Source: an uncultured Spirochaetales bacterium (GTDB taxonomy: Bacteria > Spirochaetota > Spirochaetia > Sphaerochaetales > Sphaerochaetaceae). Taken from it: 64,000 nucleotides of DNA. How positions within the stretch are numbered: the stretch's first letter is position 1; each line of letters begins with the position of its first letter. The stretch covers positions 33,918 through 97,917 of the forward strand of contig CASEKE010000009.1 of assembly GCA_949288415.1 (NCBI GenBank), in the 5' to 3' direction. The notes beneath the pieces were generated by a model, which saw nothing but the letters and a program-made list of their open reading frames with translations, was not told the DNA's origin and did no database searches. Below are positions 59,840 to 64,000 of this stretch, in pieces. Position numbers and translations under genes: made by a program.

Positions 59840-60250
59840 ATGGTCAAAGAAATCGATTTTACAACAAAACAAGATGATTTTCTTGAAATTACTGAAAAAG
59901 TCAAGGAAGTTGTGCGCCAAAGTGGTATGGATGAAGGTACATGCATAGTATACTGCCCTCATACTACGGCCTCGATAGTTGTTGCCTCCCGCATGGATCC
60001 TAAAGGTTTTGATGACATATGCGATGAGGTAAAACGACTTATACCTACCCGTGTAGATTTTAAGCATCAGCTCGATACGCCATCTGATGCGTCAGGGCAT
60101 GTGAAATCTGCATTGCTTGGTGTATCGGTATCATTCATTATTTCAAAAGGAGAACTTATTATCGGATCCTCTCAAGGAATATTCTTCATGGAGTTTGATG
60201 GCCCAAGAAAACGTAAAGTTTTCATCCATGTGGGTGGGGGGATTGCATGA
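59840..60250 (+). CDS. YjbQ-family protein (UPF0047)
   Basis: 136-residue single-domain protein of the YjbQ/UPF0047 family. YCPHTTASIVVASRMDPKGF (conserved His/Thr), PSDASGHVKSALLGVSVSFI and IIGSSQGIFFMEFDGPRKRK are family hallmarks. Some members show weak thiamine-phosphate synthase activity, but the physiological role is not established. It starts 9 bp after the SIS gene with GGAG before ATG 59840, and its stop overlaps the start of the radical SAM gene, suggesting the two products work together. Confidence 0.9.
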   Translation: MVKEIDFTTKQDDFLEITEKVKEVVRQSGMDEGTCIVYCPHTTASIVVASRMDPKGFDDICDEVKRLIPTRVDFKHQLDTPSDASGHVKSALLGVSVSFIISKGELIIGSSQGIFFMEFDGPRKRKVFIHVGGGIA

Positions 60251-61032
60251 TAATCTGCGAGGAAAAGAGTAAAGATATTTTTAGAATCAACAAAGCTGGG
60301 GAAAGACATCTGAATATATATAAAGGATGCGTCGATGTCTGTCCATTCTGCTATTGGCAAGCTGATCCGTCATGGCTTGGACATCTGTATGTTTATACTG
60401 ATGTCGTCGAACGACTAGAGGAAGAAATTTCAACTGTTCCAGAGAAATCGGTCATTAGACTGTCATATGGCCCGCTAGAGGGGAAATGGAAACTGGTCCG
60501 CAAATGCATGGAAATACTTTTGGCTCATAATATGGCTCTTGTTATAAGTTCCGATTATGATGATATCCTCAATGACTTGGATCTGATTGCAGCTCCGGAG
60601 GCAGACGTAAAAGTCATAATGGAGTTTACGAAATTCAAGCAAGTCGAACAGTTCAACAAAACAGGGAATAGCCATTATTTTGAAGTAGCCAATGAGTTGA
60701 AAAAACACGATGTAGATATTTGTGTCACTGTTTCACCTGTTCTTCCTGGTATAACAGATGTTGAAAGAATGGCCGAGGCATTGCCCGGTATTCCTGTTCA
60801 TATTTCACTTCTTGATGTTCGTCCGGATACAATTTGGGGTAAAAAAACATTGGAATATGTGGAAAAAAATTATCCAGAACTTTTTCCGATGTATACAACA
60901 ATTTCTCAAACAGGTTATGACCCCTATTTCGATAGTCTTTATAAAAAATATGAGGATGGAAAGGGGCAGATAAAAACTTTTCTTCCATTTTATGATCATC
61001 GTCCTGAAGACGGAGAGGTTATAAAACGTTGA
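60247..61032 (+). CDS. Radical SAM protein
   Basis: 261 residues with the 4Fe-4S/SAM cluster motif C28-x3-C32-x2-C35 (IYKGCVDVCPFCYW) at the start of a TIM-barrel-like fold. Downstream segments RLSYGPLEGKWKLVRKCMEI, DVKVIMEFTKFKQVEQFNKT and VTVSPVLPGITDVERMAEAL resemble the SPL-like/queuine-lyase-like radical SAM group, though I cannot fix the subfamily. It would carry out radical chemistry on an imported substrate. The start overlaps the YjbQ stop (ATGA). No accessory SPASM cysteines are seen. Confidence 0.85.
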   Translation: MIICEEKSKDIFRINKAGERHLNIYKGCVDVCPFCYWQADPSWLGHLYVYTDVVERLEEEISTVPEKSVIRLSYGPLEGKWKLVRKCMEILLAHNMALVISSDYDDILNDLDLIAAPEADVKVIMEFTKFKQVEQFNKTGNSHYFEVANELKKHDVDICVTVSPVLPGITDVERMAEALPGIPVHISLLDVRPDTIWGKKTLEYVEKNYPELFPMYTTISQTGYDPYFDSLYKKYEDGKGQIKTFLPFYDHRPEDGEVIKR

Positions 61033-61069
61033 TTTTCCAGTATATAGAATAGGAACTTTGGTTGATAAT

Positions 61070-62017
61070 ATGAAAAAGATTATATTGGATTGCGATCCTG
61101 GAATGGATGATTCCATGGCTATAGTTATGGCTGCAAAATCAAAGCAGTTGCAGTTGATGGCAGTTACTACGCTCAATGGAAATTACCCTGCCGATATTAC
61201 TGCTGAAAATGCATTGAAAATGCTTGAATTGTTGGACAGGAGCGATATACCTGTTGCGAAGGGAATGAAAGAACCCATGGTAAGAAATGTTCCTCGCGAT
61301 CCTTTTACTCATGGTTCAGATGGAATGGCTGAATCCTTTCTGCCTGCCCCAAGCATTCCACTTTCTGATAAGCATGCGGTAAACCTGATAATTGATATTG
61401 TAAAAGCCAATCCCGGAGAAATAACACTTGTTTGTACAGCACCTCTCTCAAATATCGGCATGGCTTTTAAGCTTGCTCCCGAAATCAAGCCGATGATCAA
61501 GGAAATAATTGCAATAAGCGGTGCTTTTGGATTGAACAAGTATTCATTTCTGAATGCGACCGGTGATACACCTCAGAGTGAGTGGAATGTCTATGTCGAT
61601 CCGGAAGCGGCAAAGATTGTATACGAAAGCGGAGTCCCTTTCAAAGCTATAGGACTCGATGTTGCTACGTGTTTCGATGTCGATTTCTCGGAAAATGATA
61701 TATCTGATTTTTTATCGTCTCCACGTAAGGAAGCATGGTTCTTGTCAAATGCAATCAGCTTTGTCCATCATAGAGGATTTGGCGCATACTGTACATGTAT
61801 AGATTGTATGGCGGTAGCGTATGCCATCGATAATTCTATGATCAAATTTGAAAAAGCTCGTATCGGTGTCGTTACCGAGATGGGTGCTGCATTTGGTATG
61901 ACGGTGCGAGATGGACGACACCATCATATATGGCAGAATCTTCCTGAGATCGATATTGCTTATGATGCAGATTACAAAAGATTCCTTGAACTGTTAAGGA
62001 ATTTAGTGCTTATGTGA
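61070..62017 (+). CDS. Inosine-uridine-type nucleoside hydrolase
   Basis: 315-residue enzyme hydrolysing the N-glycosidic bond of ribonucleosides to base and ribose. The calcium site motif ILDCDPGMDDSMAI (DxDxxxDD) opens the protein; LVCTAPLSNIGMAFKLAPEI, ISGAFGLNKYSFLNATGDTP, EWNVYVDPEAAKIVYESG and the C-terminal CIDCMAVAYA (last metal Asp) are standard. ATG 61070 gives the family N-terminus; a TTG at 61058 is in frame, with TAGAAT 7 nt before it. Base specificity is unknown. Confidence 0.92.
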   Translation: MKKIILDCDPGMDDSMAIVMAAKSKQLQLMAVTTLNGNYPADITAENALKMLELLDRSDIPVAKGMKEPMVRNVPRDPFTHGSDGMAESFLPAPSIPLSDKHAVNLIIDIVKANPGEITLVCTAPLSNIGMAFKLAPEIKPMIKEIIAISGAFGLNKYSFLNATGDTPQSEWNVYVDPEAAKIVYESGVPFKAIGLDVATCFDVDFSENDISDFLSSPRKEAWFLSNAISFVHHRGFGAYCTCIDCMAVAYAIDNSMIKFEKARIGVVTEMGAAFGMTVRDGRHHHIWQNLPEIDIAYDADYKRFLELLRNLVLM

Positions 62018-62031
62018 AGGAGTTGAAGCCG

Positions 62032-63096
62032 ATGATAGTTTATCCAGACGAAGGACTTTACATTGCCGGACCGGAATGTTTTTATTCCAATGGTTATGAG
62101 CTGTGGTGGGCACAGAGAAAACTTGCTGAATATCATGGAATTCCGGTTGTCTTGCCTACATCTACACCGTTGAAATGTAATTCCTTGGATTTAAGAGACA
62201 ATGCGAAGGAGATTTTCGATGATCTTGTCGAGCAAGTAAAAAAAACTACAGCTATCATTGCCGATCTTGAGTTTTTTCGCGGTTCTGAACCTGATGGGGG
62301 TACTGTTTTCGAAATGGGATGGATATGGGCAAAGGGCGGTACTGTATATGGATATACCAGAGATGGGCGATCCATGGCTGAAAAAAAACAGTTAGCATCA
62401 ATCAAAGACGCTGTGCTGGTAGATCATAATGATCGCAGTCTGGCGTACCCAGATCTACCTTTCTGTCCAGATATTATGGGATCAACAAAGATTATTGAAG
62501 GTACTTTCAGCGATATTCTAAAGGTATACATTATGGATTTGGAACAGAAGCGAAAGGGGTTCCACCCTCAGGCTCGCATTATTCCCAATATCGATAGAAA
62601 AGCAAAGAGAATATTTATATCATCGCCAAGACGTTATTTCCAAGGATATGATGCATACAAAGAAAAAATATGTAAAGTGTTGAAAGCAAAAGGGTTTGAG
62701 GCAATTTTTCCTCATGATGAAATACAAGGTTTTCCAAGACCTGATTCTACAGATCCTTATCGGCTTGCTCAGTTTGAATTTGAAAGCAATATGGCACTGT
62801 TACGTTCATGTTCGATCATCATCTCAGACTTGAACAACTTCCAAGGAATGGAACCATGCAATGATGTTTCTTTTGAATGTGGTGTAGCTTTTGGAAATGG
62901 GCTTAGATGTATCGCTTTTATGTCGGATACTAGAATAATGAGAGAGAAAATTCCACACTGGGGAGAAGATAGAAATAATCTGGATTGGTGCGGAAACGTA
63001 GTTGAAAATTTCAATCTTCCTATCAATCTTATGTTCGGGGTAAGTTTTGAGATTTTTGAGGGTGATATTTTTTCTGTCATACAGGAGGTTTTATGA
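62032..63096 (+). CDS. Tandem nucleoside 2-deoxyribosyltransferase-like protein
   Basis: 354 residues made of two homologous PF05014-type domains; normal enzymes have one (~150 residues). Domain 1: GLYIAGPECFYSNGYELWWA, IIADLEFFRGSEPDGGTVFE, MGWIWAKGG with the catalytic Glu. Domain 2 (from ~residue 190): RIFISSPRRYFQGYDAYKEK, IIISDLNNFQGMEPCNDVSF, ECGVAFGNGLRC. The family transfers deoxyribose between bases or hydrolyses deoxynucleotides. ATG 62032 lies 9 nt after AAGGAG; a GTG at 62014 overlaps the hydrolase stop. Fused homodimer is likely; one domain may be regulatory. Confidence 0.88.
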   Translation: MIVYPDEGLYIAGPECFYSNGYELWWAQRKLAEYHGIPVVLPTSTPLKCNSLDLRDNAKEIFDDLVEQVKKTTAIIADLEFFRGSEPDGGTVFEMGWIWAKGGTVYGYTRDGRSMAEKKQLASIKDAVLVDHNDRSLAYPDLPFCPDIMGSTKIIEGTFSDILKVYIMDLEQKRKGFHPQARIIPNIDRKAKRIFISSPRRYFQGYDAYKEKICKVLKAKGFEAIFPHDEIQGFPRPDSTDPYRLAQFEFESNMALLRSCSIIISDLNNFQGMEPCNDVSFECGVAFGNGLRCIAFMSDTRIMREKIPHWGEDRNNLDWCGNVVENFNLPINLMFGVSFEIFEGDIFSVIQEVL

Positions 63097-63803
63097 GCCT
63101 TCATATTGCTGCGAAAAATGGCGATGTTGCTGAGAAAGTTCTTCTTCCCGGAGATCCTATTCGTGCAAAATACATTGCAGAAAATTTTCTTGAAAATTTC
63201 AGATGCTATACAGATATTCGAGGAATGTACGGCTTCACTGGTGTTTATCACGGTTGTCATGTCAGTGTGCAGGGAACCGGTATGGGAATGCCTTCATTTT
63301 CGATTTACGCCAGTGAATTGATCAATTCTTATGGTGCAAAGGAACTCATCCGAGTCGGAACCTGTGGAGCAATTTCAAATGATCTTGATTTGAAAGATGT
63401 TCTTCTTGTAACAGGCGCGTCGTCTGACAGCAACATGGTAAAAAAAAGATTTGATTATATAAACTTTGCTCCTGTCGCAGACTTTTCTTTATTGAAGAAA
63501 GCCAGTGAGATAGCTAATCAGAAAGAGGTAAAAGTCGTTGCAGGAACAGTCTTTACCTCCGACTTTTTTTACTGGGACAATTCGGAAAAAGAGAGTAAAT
63601 TGCTTGAAAGCTATGGAATCAAAGCTTTGGATATGGAGACGGCTGAATTATATATATTGGCTCAACAAAATGGTATAAAAGCTTTGTCCATGCTCAGTGT
63701 CAGCGATCATATTACATCAAAAAGATTTATTGCCCCTGAAGAAAGGGTTTCAGCATTTGCTCAGATGATAGAGCTTGCTCTGGACACTATTGTTGCTACA
63801 TAA
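63093..63803 (+). CDS. deoD: Purine nucleoside phosphorylase, DeoD type
   Basis: 236-residue hexameric-type PNP that splits purine nucleosides with phosphate. VLLPGDPIRAKYIAENFLEN (phosphate loop), VQGTGMGMPSFSIYASELIN, IRVGTCGAISNDLDLKDVLL, ALDMETAELYILAQQNG (ribose-binding Glu) and MLSVSDH (catalytic Asp) are all present. It overlaps the previous stop (ATGA at 63093) with AGGAGG upstream. It is the last gene seen in the operon; 63804-64000 contains no gene I can support. Confidence 0.94.
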   Translation: MSLHIAAKNGDVAEKVLLPGDPIRAKYIAENFLENFRCYTDIRGMYGFTGVYHGCHVSVQGTGMGMPSFSIYASELINSYGAKELIRVGTCGAISNDLDLKDVLLVTGASSDSNMVKKRFDYINFAPVADFSLLKKASEIANQKEVKVVAGTVFTSDFFYWDNSEKESKLLESYGIKALDMETAELYILAQQNGIKALSMLSVSDHITSKRFIAPEERVSAFAQMIELALDTIVAT

Positions 63804-64000
63804 AGCTTTTCTCAATTATTCGTTTGAGTAAAATCGTATCCGATATGTAGCGTGGATGGAGACAAAAATAGACAGAGCCTATAGCCGTTTGTTATCTGTA
63901 CTGACGGTAGGCTGGAATAAGATCTTGTTACATTTCTGTTGCACTGTCATTTTCCGATTCTTTCGAGTTTTTCTATGATAGTTTTAAGATTGTTGTTCTG

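Noticed and set aside
1..64000. tRNA or rRNA genes
   Set aside because: I looked for T-loop and anticodon-stem patterns and rRNA-like blocks and found none convincing; very short or unusual tRNAs could be missed without a covariance search.

Overview
The window looks like a chromosomal segment of a fermentative, host-associated spirochaete, most plausibly a Sphaerochaeta-like member of the Spirochaetota. This is inferred from the sequence only: many ABC/TRAP binding proteins carry signal peptides ending in the A-(G/N)-G-S-(S/K)-E style common in that group, there is a LolA/FtsX lipoprotein-type export operon with an outer-membrane protein, and a choloylglycine-hydrolase-type enzyme fits a gut habitat. 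No rRNA, tRNA, CRISPR array, transposase or integrase was recognised. The first ~31 kb looks more GC-rich than the right half; 53-64 kb is clearly AT-richer.

Layout. 1-1.8 kb: end of a sugar ABC operon. 1.9-6.5 kb: NrnA-type phosphoesterase, CadD-like transporter, methyltransferase, and a large flavin/FeS/FAD oxidoreductase. 6.6-11.6 kb: a BMP-type nucleoside ABC importer (ATPase, two permeases, binding protein). 11.7-17.6 kb (minus): seven-gene MacB/FtsX/LolA-like/outer-membrane-barrel operon with its own wHTH regulator. 17.7-20.2 kb: MATE pump and Ntn-hydrolase. 20.2-22.9 kb (minus): amino-acid ABC importer with unusual fusions. 23.5-25.2 kb (minus): GH13 glucosidase. 25.5-30 kb: TRAP transporter, HpcH/HpaI aldolase and GntR/FCD regulator. 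30-31.3 kb: TrmD fused to a kinase-like remnant. 31.5-40.7 kb: asparaginase-like protein, two paralogous bicupins, a second MATE pump, a sugar ABC operon with an EamA transporter, and an IclR regulator. 40.9-44.5 kb: two different GMP synthases around an aldose-epimerase-like gene. 44.6-47.9 kb: a decayed accessory strip with an antitoxin, broken PIN and Fic genes, repeats and orphan terminators. 47.9-52.5 kb: NTF2-like protein with a divergent TetR regulator, a SEL1-repeat protein and an MscS channel. 52.9-63.8 kb: a GntR/HAD pair divergent from a ten-gene import and nucleoside-cleavage operon.

How it fits together. The most interesting system is the last one. An ABC importer, sugar isomerase-like TIM barrel, SIS-domain protein, YjbQ protein, radical SAM protein, nucleoside hydrolase, double-domain deoxyribosyltransferase-like protein and purine nucleoside phosphorylase lie in one tightly spaced transcription unit. 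It is headed by a palindrome shared with the divergent HAD/GntR side. It looks like salvage of an unusual nucleoside or N-glycoside, with substrate unknown. Other notable points are the TrmD fusion to an APH(3')-like remnant lacking catalytic residues, and a recurring -10 box ending 6-7 nt before an ATG, suggesting that several genes here are transcribed as leaderless mRNAs.
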